From positions 1 to 37,139 of the forward strand of contig BFEA01000599.1 of NCBI GenBank assembly GCA_003427395.1: a stretch of 37,139 nucleotides of DNA, given 5' to 3'. How positions within the stretch are numbered: the first letter of the stretch is position 1; the number at the start of each line of letters is the position of its first letter. The DNA comes from Chara braunii. Taxonomy: Eukaryota; Streptophyta; Charophyceae; Charales; Characeae. Positions 21,476 through 31,557 of the stretch are shown piece by piece. A program made the position numbers and the translations under genes. The notes below the pieces were generated by a model, which had not been told where the DNA came from, did not search any database, and saw nothing but the letters and a program-made list of their open reading frames with translations.

Positions 21476-22474
21476 CTAGACGTCCTGTTCTGTCCATACC
21501 TCGTTGGGCCTGGTCTTAACTGTTTGCATATCCAGCAGCTGGGAATGGGTGTGCCATCTTAGGCCTGCGTCTTTGGTCGGGTCATAGTGGATGAGGGTAT
21601 CTCTTTGTGAGGCTCTATTAGGGTCTGTTATCAGGGAGGCAGTGGCCTGTGCTCCGGGGGGCATAAACTCTGCAATGTGCGTGTCCAGCTGCATTCGTAA
21701 GATGCCGGTTGCTGCCTCAGATCGGCAGTGTCCTACCCAAAAAGAGGACCAACCTTGCAGTGTGACTCCTTTCATTTTGCCATTATCAACCGGTGCCAGG
21801 CCAACCTCCCATTTCCCGCTTCTCTTTCGGACCGGGAGTAGCAACATCGCCACTTGCGACAGCGGTCCCGTGTCCTGGCCCATCTCAACCAGGTGCCTTA
21901 ATTTCCTTCTTCTCACAAGATCCAGTGGTGTATCCTTGTCCAGGTCCGGGGGGGGCGGGTGCGGTGGCGAGACTGGTGGCTGCAGGGTCGGCAGGGGTGG
22001 GACCCCCCTCGTCTGATTGCTTACTGTCGTCTCCTCGGCTGTAGCTGGGTGCGGCGCAAGGGGTGGCTGGAACCTCGCAAACACAATGGAGGCCACTTTG
22101 TGCCACGCTTCCGTCCACTTAACACCCGATCTCATACCATTTTCCAGGACGTTTTTTAGCGCGACACTCGTGTCCAACATGGGGAACAGATCCAGGTACG
22201 TTCTGTCCCAAAAGTCGTCCGTGAGGGGGCCATATTTCGCCTTTAAGTTGGTCATTAACCAGTCTGCAATATCGACCAGTTTCTGCTCCACCGGCAGGTG
22301 TTGTGGCGGGGTCCCTTCCTCCTCTCCCTCCTCACATGGTAGACCTTCTGGCACCGCACAGGCATTTTCCGGGAGTGGGTCAACCTCCATCGGTTCAAGG
22401 TCGAACGCAGGTAGGAAAGGATCAATCTTCACCATCCGGTCCTCCTGCAGATCCCCTTCCTGGGCCTGATCCAC
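21476..22474 (-). pseudogene. LINE-1 ORF1 C-terminal extension or separate middle ORF
   Basis: This 332-codon frame has no stop and no domain I recognise. It has an acidic start (DPFLPAFDLEPMEVDPLPEN), a helical W/L-rich block (IADWLMTNLKAKYG, WTEAWHKVASIVFARF), a proline-rich hinge (PPVSPPHPPPPDLD), and a C-terminal globular-looking part (VGLAPVDNGKMKGV, WHTHSQLLDMQTV). It overlaps the end of the upstream ORF1 frame by 46 bases in the -1 phase. It could be the natural end of ORF1 after a frameshift mutation, a product of programmed -1 frameshifting, or an extra ORF. I see no canonical slippery heptamer such as A-AAA-AAC in the overlap. Confidence 0.6.
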
Positions 22475-24387
22475 CTCCCTTGATCCTTACACCCAGCTGC
22501 CACCCCCATTTCGTCGCCTTCCGATTGCTCCCCCGCCCCTCTCTCCCTACCCTCCGAACCTCGCTGCTCAGTGGGGCTGCAGTATATTGTCTCAATTTGC
22601 ATTGCCATATCATCTGCTCCCTGGAGCCCCTCCGTGTTGCCCGGCCCCTGTCGCTCCGCCCCGTTTCCCGCCCCCTGTTGTCCCGTCGTCCCGCCCTGTT
22701 GTCGTTGGGAAGGTTTGCTGCTTGTTTCGACCCTCCCCTTGTCCCCCTCCGGGAGGTAAGATGCCGCTGCCGGGCCCGGGGCTGCTCGGGGGACTATTTT
22801 GCCTTTTTCTTTATCCTTTCCTTTCTCTTTATCTTCCTGTTCCCGCCCGGATTCTATTTGCTGTTTTTGAACCCAGATCCCCCTCCCCCCTTTTTTCCCC
22901 CCACTCCTCCAGTCTGTTACCTCCGGGCTCCCTTTCGGAGGGCTCGGTTGCGTCTCTTGGACCTTTTCTTCCACCGGAGCCGGGGGAACCCAAGTGTTTG
23001 GGGGACGTATCTCCCATTCCGGCTCCCCATTCCTCTCCCAAATCCATCCCACCGGATGTCCTTCCTTTGTGCGGTCTTCCACGAATACCCACCCTTCATG
23101 CCCCGGATCTGCCGTTCGCCAATGTGACATCTTAATCGGGTCTCTCAACAGCCTTCCAGTTGTTCGCTCTCTTTTTTGCGGGTGCAGCGGGCAACCGTAT
23201 TCGGTGCTCAGGTGTCCGTATACTCTACACTTATGGCACCATGGTCACAATTTATGTGCGGTGTGTATCATATACTCCTTTCCTCCCACTCGGTACGGGA
23301 TCACATCATCGAGGGAGAAAGGCTGGCAGGGGGGGAAATCCAGGGCCAGCATCAGGTAATCATCCCTCTTAGCCACGTAGGAGGGAAGGGGATCGATGAA
23401 GGCAACAATATCATAGAGCAAACCAAAATCATGTACAAAAGCTGCCTGGATTTCGACCGGGATGTGGCGAAATTTGACCCAGTGGAAATCCTGCATCAAT
23501 TGTGCCCTCTTCTCCTCCGGTCCCAACCTGCGCTGCGGCACCCACGGGTAGATCCTCACCTCCGACCGTTCACAGTGGAGCCGCCTCCAGCCATCAATCA
23601 CTTTTTCATCTGCTTCATGCAGGGATAGAACGGTGAACAGGATGTTTGTGACCGGTTGTACCAGAAAGTGATCCCGGGCCAGATCGACACTGTTTTTCAA
23701 GATTTCAGGTCGGCGACCAATCCATCTGGCTTTATCGTTAACTGACTTGAAGGCCGCATCATCGTGAAAAACCCAGTTGCTTGCGTGTTTTGTATACATT
23801 TCGTCTCTGCTTGCAATTCCATGGTTGGGATAAGCTTTCACCATGACTTGCTTGCCCCCTTGGTCACAACCCTTGTTTCAGACGGGAACAAAAAATTTGG
23901 TCATGAAGAATGCTCGCGCCTGTGGCAACCCATCTAGGGGAATCTCAAGCTTCCCCGTCCGCGGGCTGCCCTGGCCACGTTGGATGGTCAGGGCCTGGCC
24001 TTGGAGGGGGTTCCTGAGCTTATCCGCCCAGGTGAGATGCAATAAGCCACCCTTGCCCTCCTGCAAAATACTCCCTTGCTGCTCCTTTTCCCTCTCCTCC
24101 TCCGTCAGAACCCCCATGTCTTCCTTTTGTGGCAGAGCGCCTCCGGTCCTCTTCTCTTCCTGACAGAGCGGTGGGGGGCTGGCATTATTTGAGACTTGGT
24201 TCTGTTGGGCCCATTTCATCTGACGGAGGTGTTGACCCGTCAGTTGCCGCATCGCCCCACTGTAGAACAGCATAGAGTCCAGTCTTTTCTGGGCACGTTG
24301 TATCCTAGTCATTGTTCTCATGGTGATGGCTGTCTCCCTTCTTTTTTGTGTTGTGCTTTTGTGCTTGTAGGCTTGTTGGTCTTTCAA
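22429..24387 (-). pseudogene. LINE-1 ORF1: RRM-like (DUF4283-type) RNA-binding protein with CCHC knuckle
   Basis: A single phase runs from the Met at 24387 to the stop at 22429, interrupted by TGA at 23878-23880 and TGA at 23245-23247. The N-terminal 170 residues are basic and polar. The middle (23844-23245) has the layout of the plant LINE ORF1 RRM-like domain: NWVFHDDAAFKSV, EVRIYPWVPQRR, FHWVKFRHIPVEIQ. Right after the second stop comes a zinc knuckle, CHKCRVYGHLSTEYGC. In a standard Cx2Cx4Hx4C knuckle the fourth ligand would sit where Tyr is found; a Cys follows two residues later. A charged, low-complexity tail follows (GREQEDKEKGKDKEKGK). ORF1p coats element RNA. Confidence 0.8.
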
Positions 24388-24440
24388 TCCCTCTCTCTTT
24401 TTTTCTTTTTTAACTTTACTCTTTTGGTTACTTGAGTGTT

Positions 24441-25760
24441 TCGTTCTCTTGTCTTTGATTATTCTAACATTTACATATTACGATGTTGCTGCCCGTTTTT
24501 CCTTTTTTGTTGCTTTTTTGTTTTCTTTTTTACACCGGTTTCGAGGGACTGGCTGGGCGCACCCACTTGCCGCTGTTGAACTTCTTGCTGTGAATTCTGT
24601 CGTCGCGTTTGTTGTCTCCTCCTCCCTCTTTCTGTCGCCAACCAGCTCTCGTCTCCGGCGTTATCTTTGTTGCCCGAGGCTTCTCCTCTCTTCCTCTCGT
24701 CCCCCACTCCTCCCTTTTCGTCTCTCCTTAGCTGATGGTTGCGCTCCCCCTTTGTATCCTATGCTCTCCCCCCTTCTTTTAATCCTTCCCCCGTCCAAGC
24801 ACTCTCATCTCAGCTTGCCACGTGGCGCGCTCCCCTTTGTCTCCTATGCTCTCCCCCCTTCTTCTAATCCTTCCCCCGTCCAAGCACTCTCGTCTCGGCT
24901 TGCCACGTCGCCTCGTGTTATTGTCTTTGTTGCCAAGATCTTCCCCTCCCCTACTCCCCTCCTCCTTTCTTTCACCAAGCAGCTCTCGTCCCCCACTCCT
25001 CCCTTTTCCTCTCCCCTTAACAAATGGTCGCGTTTCACTTTGTTTCCTATGCCCTCCCCCTTCTTCTATTCCTTCCTCATCGAAGAGCTCTCCTTGTCTC
25101 GTCTTGCCACCAAACACGCTCTCTGTCCCACCAAGCGCTTCTCCGTCTACCCTTCACATCACCTCCCTTGCTCCCCTCCCCCGCTCCCCCCTCCCTTATT
25201 TCCTCCCTCGTCCGTTGCTGGCCGCGATCCCCCTTTTGCCTATCTTCTACTCTTTCCCGGCCACACTTGCCAGCCCACGAAAATCCCACGACGGGTTCGC
25301 GATTCACTAGCCCCCCCGTTTTCCTCCCTTCTCAATTGCTGGCCGCGACGAGAATCCCACTTCGTGCGCCTTTCCGGGTTTGTGATTCCTGCCACCCTTC
25401 CCCACAAGCCCCCCATTTACGTTTGCTCTTCCCCGCCAAACTTACCTTTTCTCCTCCCCACGAAACTTGCTTCCCCTTCTTCCTGTTCCTGCCCAAGCCC
25501 TTCTCATTTTTCGCCTTCCAGAAGCGTGTAAAATATCCCCTTCCTTCCTCTGTTCCCTCCCTCTCCCGCAATGCGGTATTCCGCCTTTCCCTCGCCCGTG
25601 CACTAGATACCACGCTGTCTCCTCCCACCCCTGTTCCGTTTTTCACTACCCTTCCCCACTCTCTCCCCTTCTCGTTCTCTCCCCGTTTACGCTGTTAAAA
25701 CACCTCCCCCCCTTCTCGTTCTCTCTCCGTTTACGATGTTAAACACCTCCCTCTTTCGAG
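24441..25760 (-). promoter_or_regulatory. Strand-asymmetric purine-rich (minus) tract with tandem repeats; candidate LINE-1 5' UTR
   Basis: The plus strand is overwhelmingly C and T for more than 1 kb, so the minus strand, which carries LINE-1, is G/A-rich directly upstream of ORF1. It includes an 86-bp tandem duplication (24741-24826, 24827-24912), a diverged third copy at about 25024-25111, and a 44-bp duplication near 25665-25750. CTGGCCGCGA recurs near 25216 and 25341. Arrays of promoter monomers occur upstream of ORF1 in some LINEs, so a 5' UTR role is plausible but unproven. The 360-codon plus-strand frame here is an artefact of base composition, since stop codons need purines. Confidence 0.45.
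24741..24912. repeat. 86-bp tandem duplication in the pyrimidine-rich tract
   Basis: Copy 1 starts GCGCTCCCCC at 24741 and copy 2 starts GCGCTCCCCT at 24827. Both contain TCCTATGCTCTCCCCCCTTC, CCGTCCAAGCACTCTC and CAGCTTGCCACGT or CGGCTTGCCACGT. A third diverged copy from about 25024 reads TCCTATGCCCTCCCCCTTCT and ends CGTCTTGCCACC. Confidence 0.85.
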
Positions 25761-25854
25761 AAGGCCCCATCAATACAGCATACTCACCTCATATCGCCAC
25801 TTCCGTTGTCGGTGTCCGGCTTGTTCCGTGCGTACTCACACCATTCGGCGATCG

Positions 25855-26473
25855 GTTGATGTCCCACCTCCGCTCGCTTCGTGTGTACTCACCCCGTTGA
25901 AGACCGAACCCCGTTTGACGGCCGGTTGATGTCCCACGTCCGCTCGTTGCATGTGCACTCACCCCGTTGAAAACTGATTGGTGTCCCAAGTCACTCACGC
26001 CCAAGTCCGTATGCAAGTGTCGTCGTTACGTGCACCGTATGGGATTCCTTCCCACTTCTCGCACACGTGTCACTTGCTCAGATCGGCTCCCGCAGCCCCA
26101 CGCTCCCTCCAAGGCCGCCCCACACCCGGCGACCCTCCACCAGCTCAGTCAGTCTGGCGATGGCGCGGCGTCGCAACGTTGACCCCGCTCCCCGCCTTGA
26201 CCGGCCGGCGTCGGCGTGTTCCCGCAGGCCGCGCTGGTAGCCCGCAGTTATGCCCTGCGGCGGTTCGGCGCTACCGGCGTGAAGCTTCCTTACCTCCGCT
26301 CGCTTCGTGTGTACTCACCCCGTTGAAGACCGAACCCCATTTGACGGCCGGTTGATGTCCCACGTCCGCTCGTTGCATGTGCACTCACCCCGTTGAAAAC
26401 CGATTGGTGTCCCACGTCACTCACGCCCAAGTCCGTATGCAAGTGCCGTCGTTACGTGCACCGTATGGGATTC
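25855..26473. repeat. 70-bp tandem unit within a 182-bp direct repeat
   Basis: Units starting GTTGATGTCCCAC lie at 25855 and 25925 and contain CCGCTCG and ACTCACCCCGTTGAA. The block 25866-26047 recurs almost unchanged at 26292-26473: both begin ACCTCCGCTCGCTTCGTGTG and end CACCGTATGGGATTC. Between them is 244 bp of GC-rich sequence with no motif I recognise. The layout resembles a miniature terminal-repeat element, but the ends are not TG...CA and no target-site duplication was found, so local duplication is equally likely. Confidence 0.8.
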
Positions 26474-27333
26474 AATGTGATGATGCAATTTGGTTTTCTG
26501 TCTTTCGCTCTCGCTCATTTTCCTTGCAATTTGGTATTGGAGCTGGTTAAGATATCGCCTTACTGGCACTGGTGTTTGGGTTACTTGGTGCGTTGAGCGG
26601 TCTTCATCGCAGTAAGGATACTTGAGCGCTGGTTTGGATGCTGTCCAGTCCTGGGTAGAAAGGATCGTGCAGGAAGGCTATGGATATGGTCGGTGTATGT
26701 GGGACGATGAGAGCAAGCTACCGTGGCATTTATGCTGAGGTGGCAATGCACTGCATTGTGGGCAGTGCCAAGGCAATAACTAGTCATCAAAATGAACGTC
26801 GGCTCAATTGGTGAGAAATAGGTGGTTTGGGGCAGCTATTTTAAGGTACGTTGTTCCTGACCTTATCTACCCTCTCCATCTCTTCTTCCCATGAGGGAGA
26901 GAGTCCTTTGCTTGAGAGTCCTCTCTTGGTCAAGGGGTCGTGCCTGCTCGACCCTGAGAGGCGACATTCTTCCTGGAGGAGCATCTGGTGGGAGAGGGCG
27001 GTGCCTCTGAAGGGCCCTGGACAAAGCACGGGTCACGGTCACCATGCCAACTCATGGGAGTAGAGCACACATGCTTTGCTGCATTGTCCTTTGAGCTCTT
27101 GCTGCATGTAGAGGGGGTGTTGGGCAGGCCAGCCCTATGGGGGATCAATGTGTACCAGACTGTCGTTAAAGACACTCTGGCGAGACATCCGACTCGCGCT
27201 GTATACGAGCATACAAATAGTACAGTCTTCACTTATGTTACGATCCTGGTCATTCCCAAAGTGCAAAATCACAATGAAAGACAATGCCACCCAATTGTGA
27301 AAGAAATGAAAGCACTTGCAAAGAGATAGAGAC
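26474..27333. other. No gene recognised
   Basis: Open frames are at most 113 codons and those on opposite strands overlap. A small inexact repeat of GAGAGTCC occurs near 26890-26930. Nothing else stands out. Confidence 0.5.
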
Positions 27334-27424
27334 CAAAGAAGAGAGAAAGAAGAAGAAAAAGAAGAAGAAGAAGAAGAAGAAGGAGAAGAAGAAGAAGAAG
27401 AAGAAGAAGAAGAAGAAGAAGAAG
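27334..27424. repeat. (GAA)n purine microsatellite
   Basis: About 90 bp of GAA/AGA triplets with a few interruptions. The strand asymmetry makes it a candidate for triplex formation. The poly-K and poly-F/L frames over it are artefacts. Confidence 0.95.
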
Positions 27425-28539
27425 ATGTACATCAGCAAGACCAATGACAAATCCCCCTTCTCTCTCCACCTTCCTCCTCCTCCTTCACTTCGCCAATCTT
27501 ATTCTTCTTCCAATAATAATAATAACAATGAGTGGATGAACCAGAATCGATATCCGAAGTTCCTTCTTACTGCTGACACAACAATAGGTCCACCATAGCT
27601 ATGGCTTCCCCCCTGCTTCCTCCTCTCACATGCCTAGGCTATGGCGGACTACTGAGGGCTCTGCCCTCCTGCGCAAAGGACAACGCAAAGCAGCTATGTC
27701 GCTGCACTCCTGTCCAAAGGACAACCCAAAGCAGCTATTCCGCTGCTCACTAAGCCGCCATGCCTGACTCTGCGTCAAGCTTCCTTGGTGTGGCACTACC
27801 CCAACTGGGGCCTTCCAGATGCAGCGCCCAACAAGGTAATGACGATGGTGTCCAGCGGCCTACTGGCCTCTTGGGCGGTGACTTCCTAGGCCGAGCGGCC
27901 TCCCAGCAACTGGTACCTCCTCCCTTTCGGAGGGAAACATCATTGCAGGCTCTGCTATCGTCCGGACAGGCCCTAGACTCAGGCTACTTGGACTGGTACT
28001 GGCCTACCTCTAACCTACCGCTACTGGGCCTCTAAAAATGCCAACTTTTGTCTTCTTCTGCTCGGCCTCCAGTACCCGACACTTCTACCACTACTTGAGT
28101 GGTACCGGCCTACCTGCTACTTGTGTGTTTTTCCCCGCTGCAACCCTCAAAGTCACGGCCACAGGTAAGTACCGGCCCTGCGGGGCCTTTCAACCAACAA
28201 GTACCCTTGCGGGTCACACGCACACTCGGCCGACAAGCACTCAGACAGGCACGCAAACCAGCAGGCACGCACACACACAGTGCGGGAATCTCACCAAGGC
28301 ATTCATTCCAGCGGCAAATCCCAGAAATCAGCAGTGTTCTAACTTCTCAGTCTGTGTTTTGGCGGGTCATTACACTTACCTAGGGCACAGGGGGGGGGGC
28401 ATTGTGCACACCTTTAGACACCACTGCTTACAGATGCGGACAGGACGTCGTTAGTGACAAAGACAATCAAGAGGGATACAGGGAGAAGGGGGATTCCAAT
28501 TGACGCTCGTCTGTAATTATTATTCATTTTATTTTGCAC
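27425..28539. other. No gene recognised; 41-bp tandem duplication
   Basis: The phrase CAAAGGACAAC...CAAAGCAGCTAT recurs with a 41-bp offset at about 27670-27710 and 27711-27751. Short CA/AC-rich tracts lie near 28205-28280. A frame at 28038-28454 (138 codons) is Thr/His-rich and unlike any family I know. Confidence 0.5.
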
Positions 28540-28846
28540 ACATCTGCGCATCTGATTTTATTTCTATTTTTTAATATTTTTATTAGTTTAGACGCGACAG
28601 GAAGCTCTTAGTAGATGTTATCGACTGCTGACATCTGACAGACAGCAGTAGTTTAGTACTGTAGCAGTTTACCTACTTCCAGTGCTATAGTCTTTATTTT
28701 TACTCGTGTATTTTCTGGTCAGACATCGTGGAGTGCTTTCTGAGTTTCGGACCGAATATCTATTTATTCATTTATTTTACATCTTGGTCAGACACAATGC
28801 CGTGGTGAGTTCCAGAGAGGACACTAGTGCAGATCGTTAGCTGCTA

Positions 28847-31021
28847 TTGCTGATGAGGCGAACTGGTAGTGATGGGGAGAGAGCTGATGATAGGAGGTTG
28901 ACGCGACAGGAAGGTCTTAGTAGACCTGTCCTGTATCAGGTCCTGCCAGGTGCATGCAGAAAGCAAGCTCAACATAGCCGCAGGGCAAGGGGAGCTGCTG
29001 CAGAAGCGGAGCGGGCAATAGTAGTAGCATCCGTAGCTGCATTGGCAATGGCGACCGCAACATCAGCATCATCCATGCCTGCTCAGGCCATGCAAAGAAC
29101 CCAGGCTGTAACGCTGTCGCCTTCCACAGGTGTGAGCCAGGGCTCATCCTCGAGTCAGATGACTGGTTTGCACTTCAGCCGGCAGCCTCAACTCACTAAG
29201 GAGGATCTGGAGATCCAAGAAGAAGAGAATAGCGACCGCAACATCAGCATCATCCATGCAGGCTCAGGCCACGCAAAGAACCGAGGCTGTAATGCTGTCG
29301 CCTTCCACAGGTGTGAGCCAGGGCGCATCCTCGAGTCAGATGGCTGGTTTGCACTTCAGCCGGCAGCCTCAACTCGCTAAGGAGGATCTGGAGATCCAAG
29401 AAGCAGAGAATATCCGCCTTCAGTTAAAAGCCGATTTTAGAAATGCACAAGAAAGAGAACAGTGAGCTAGAAATAAAAAAGCCAGATTGGAGAACAAGGA
29501 CGCAGACAGGGCTATAGATGATACCATGAAAGCCCTTAAAGTCGGAGTGCTGAGCATTTAAGAGTAAATAGCTGTACAGGACAGCAAGATGGATGAGCTT
29601 CACTCCACTTTGGACCAGGTACTTCAGGCCCTTCGTGGATTGGGGAGATCTTTCCCTCCACCATGGTTGGGCCTAGTATCAGGCCGCAGGCTGTTATCCC
29701 GTCGCCGACGACCTTACCACCGATGGCAGGGTCTTTTGTTCCTCGGTTTGCCATGCCTGTATCAGTTGGACAATTAGTGGTAGGTATGCAGACTCAGGTT
29801 TCTTCTTCTTCACAGCAAGCTGTTGCAGCTGCAGGGCAGCAGCAGGTCCAGCAACCTGGGCAGCCGCAAGTACAGCAACCTGCACTGCAGGCACAGGCTG
29901 CCGGGTCACAGCCCCAATGGGTCCCTAAGATTGCATTAGCACCTCCGGAGTTATTCATTGGAGATAAGAAGAATGAACTGTGCCGACGTACATTAGGGCC
30001 AAGTTGACGCCGCTCGATCAGGAAGTAACTATGGCTGCATCCTATTTGAAGGGATCAGCAGCAAGGTGGCTTGACGGCTTAGTGACACAAGAAGGGTACG
30101 ATCAAAATTTTGACGCTTGGGCACTAGCCCAAGATCTGAATTCGTTTCTGATGTTAGTAGAGCCACGGTGGCACAACCCGCAGCAGGTGCGGCAGGTCAC
30201 TGACCCGTTGGCCAAGCTAGACTCAAAGAAATGTAGGACAGCACTGATCGTTGTCCCTGGGTGTGCTACGACCGACAGATGCTCCTGACTACATACGGTG
30301 CTTACCTACGGACATCGAAAATATGTTAGTCGGAGAGGCTTCCATCGACGTGCACGATTTCTCTTCCTTCAGCAAGAAGGCAGTGGATTTGGAGGCCAAG
30401 CTATGGAGCACGCAACATTGCACCAAATGATGGGAGGAAGAAGAAGATCCCATAGGATTGGAAGAACAAGGGTCGCCTCATGTTCATAGATTTGGATGGG
30501 AATTAGGAAAAGGTAGACAATATTTCCGATCTTGTGGCAGAGACAGAGTATATGGGCGGTTGGAGAGTTCAGAGAGAGGAACCTTAGTCACAGACACAGC
30601 AAAGGCTAAGGCGACTGGCAAGCGTAGAAGCGTTCAGTCTAGGAGTCGAGGCAAGGACCAGGTTGCACCCAATGCACCACTTTGGGTGAAAGTCGGACTT
30701 GATCAGGACGTGTGGCAGGACCGGCATGTTCACGGGGCGTGCATTAACTATGATGAGTATGGTCACATGCACGCCAAGTGCAGGAACAAGGTCACAGAGA
30801 AGATTCCACCCGTAGTGGGTGTTAGCGTATCTTCAGCCCAGGCGATCACTTTTGGAAGTACGTCCCAGGGAAACACATCGCACCAATAGAAGTTATAGCT
30901 GCTTTTGCTTAGGCTGAAGTGGTCGACATTCCCTCACCACTTCAGGAGATGGCCAAAGCTATGGACTCCTTAGTCACCCCGCAAACAGGTCTAGACCAAA
31001 CAATGCTTTGTTCGTTAGATG
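28847..31021 (+). pseudogene. Gag remnant with defective CCHC knuckle (element 2)
   Basis: Gag reads in at least four phase segments: 28847-29380, 29256-29465, 29589-30007 and 29980-30288, then 30458-30889. A 181-bp tandem duplication (not a multiple of three) explains the first phase change. A Gln-rich hinge (AAAGQQQVQQPGQPQ) precedes the capsid-like core MAASYLKGSAARWLDGLV and VEPRWHNPQQVRQV. The basic tail carries GLDQDVWQD and the knuckle CINYDEYGHMHAKC, in which the second Cys ligand has become Tyr (a TGT to TAT change would do it). Compared with element 1, gag is better preserved upstream but its knuckle is broken. Confidence 0.8.
29051..29412 (+). repeat. 181-bp tandem duplication inside gag
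   Basis: Copies 29051-29231 and 29232-29412 both start GCGACCGCAACATCAGCATC and end with AGAGAATA. They differ at roughly ten positions. The 181-bp period is 60 codons plus one base, so the second copy and everything after it shift phase. Confidence 0.92.
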
Positions 31022-31540
31022 TGTGACGAGGCTGAGGCAGAGCAGCGAGGTCGGGGAGAGAGAGGGAGGGAGTGAGAGCACACACACACCCTCACTCAAC
31101 TCGACACGGACTCGACACGACTCGACGGACACAGACACAAAGTGGCAACGTCGCAAAGTCGCAAAGTCACAATCTTGGTTCCATACACAATGTCGTAGCA
31201 AGTCACACGGAAGCACAAGTACTGAGGCCGAAAATTGAGTCCCCGAACTCAGCTTGAGTCCGGTCTTAAGTACCGGACTCAAGTCGAGTCCGAGGGCAAA
31301 AGTGCAATTTGCCTCGGGGCTGAACTGAAAATTGAAGGTCTGAGCCTGGGCACCAGAATGCCGGATGGCGCCAAGTACAAAATCCGAAAGTGGCAGAGGC
31401 AGGATTTGAGAACGGGCGCCAACTGCAAAGGGCGCCAACAGTCAGGAATTGGAGATCAGAGACTCCAAAGGAAATAGAATAGCAGCCTGGCAGGTGGTAA
31501 CCCGCGGACTAGGGATCGAGCCCTGGCAGGGTCCATAACA
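31022..31540 (-). repeat. 3' LTR of element 3 (519 bp)
   Basis: On the minus strand it starts TGTTATGGACCC at 31540 and ends CCTCGTCACA at 31022, the expected TG...CA termini. The left edge is fixed by the interruption of element 2 at 31021 and the right edge by a polypurine tract abutting it at 31541. Inside are a perfect 11-bp stem with 9-nt loop (31253-31283), three copies of GGCGCCAA (plus strand, 31367, 31415, 31431) and short ACTCGACACG repeats near 31098-31125. No second LTR is in the window, so the ends rest on structure alone. Confidence 0.8.
31253..31283. promoter_or_regulatory. Perfect inverted repeat in the LTR
   Basis: CTTGAGTCCGG, then TCTTAAGTA, then CCGGACTCAAG. The 11-bp stem is perfect. 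Palindromes in LTRs often mark regulatory or RNA-structure elements. The role here is unknown. Confidence 0.85.
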
Positions 31541-31557
31541 GTATCCCCTCTCTCTGG
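31541..31557 (-). promoter_or_regulatory. Polypurine tract of element 3
   Basis: On the minus strand AGAGAGAGGGGATAC lies directly before the LTR start TGTTATGG. This is the plus-strand DNA primer site that precedes the 3' LTR in LTR retrotransposons, and it independently supports the LTR boundary. Confidence 0.8.

Larger units (their letters stand above)
16450..24440 (-). mobile_element. LINE-1 of this window: near full-length APE-type non-LTR retrotransposon
   Basis: Read on the minus strand, the order is ORF1 (RRM-like region, CCHC knuckle), ORF1 extension, ORF2 (APE endonuclease, RT, zf-RVT finger), 3' UTR, and a terminal (TAAAA)n-type tail complementary to 16450-16471. That is the plant L1-like architecture. 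Lesions are few: four clear in-frame stops (23878, 23245, 18780, 18174), frameshifts near 22450, 20825 and 19035, and a damaged stretch at 20040-20482. All catalytic signatures checked are present. I infer a fairly young copy now inactive. The 5' limit is uncertain; the purine-rich strand up to about 25760 may belong to it. Confidence 0.88.
28540..31021 (+). mobile_element. Ty3/gypsy element 2: leader and gag, cut at 31021 by element 3
   Basis: The sequence has an AT-rich leader, gag, and the first codons of the pol linker (AMDSLVTPQT, parallel to AMDSLVTLQT in element 1 at 5187). Similarity to element 1 continues right up to 31021 (ATGCTTTGTTCGTTAGATG, parallel to ATATTCTATTCGTCGGATG in element 1). 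At 31022 the sequence switches to a TG-starting LTR of an oppositely oriented element. I infer insertion of element 3 into element 2; the rest of pol is not found on the far side. GACGCGACAGGAAG occurs twice in the leader (28592 and 28900). Confidence 0.85.

Noticed and set aside
22303-23135. Plus-strand open frames of 274 and 182 codons
   Set aside because: They are antisense to the LINE-1 ORF1 frame, whose minus-strand reading has recognisable features; the plus-strand peptides are low-complexity Pro/Leu/Ser.
24449-25698. Long plus-strand open frames (360 and 224 codons) rich in Ser, Pro, Leu
   Set aside because: They lie in a pyrimidine-rich tract where stop codons are rare by composition, overlap in two phases, and show no domain.
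25866-26473. Miniature LTR element (TRIM)
   Set aside because: The direct repeats do not have TG...CA ends, and no target duplication, primer-binding site or polypurine tract was found; kept only as a repeat.
27250-27598. Poly-Lys and poly-Phe/Leu frames over the GAA repeat
   Set aside because: They are direct translations of the microsatellite.
31498-31540. tRNA-like B-box (GGGATCGAGCCC) suggesting a tRNA or SINE head
   Set aside because: Only a partial match, no cloverleaf or A box could be laid out, and it lies inside an LTR defined by better evidence.
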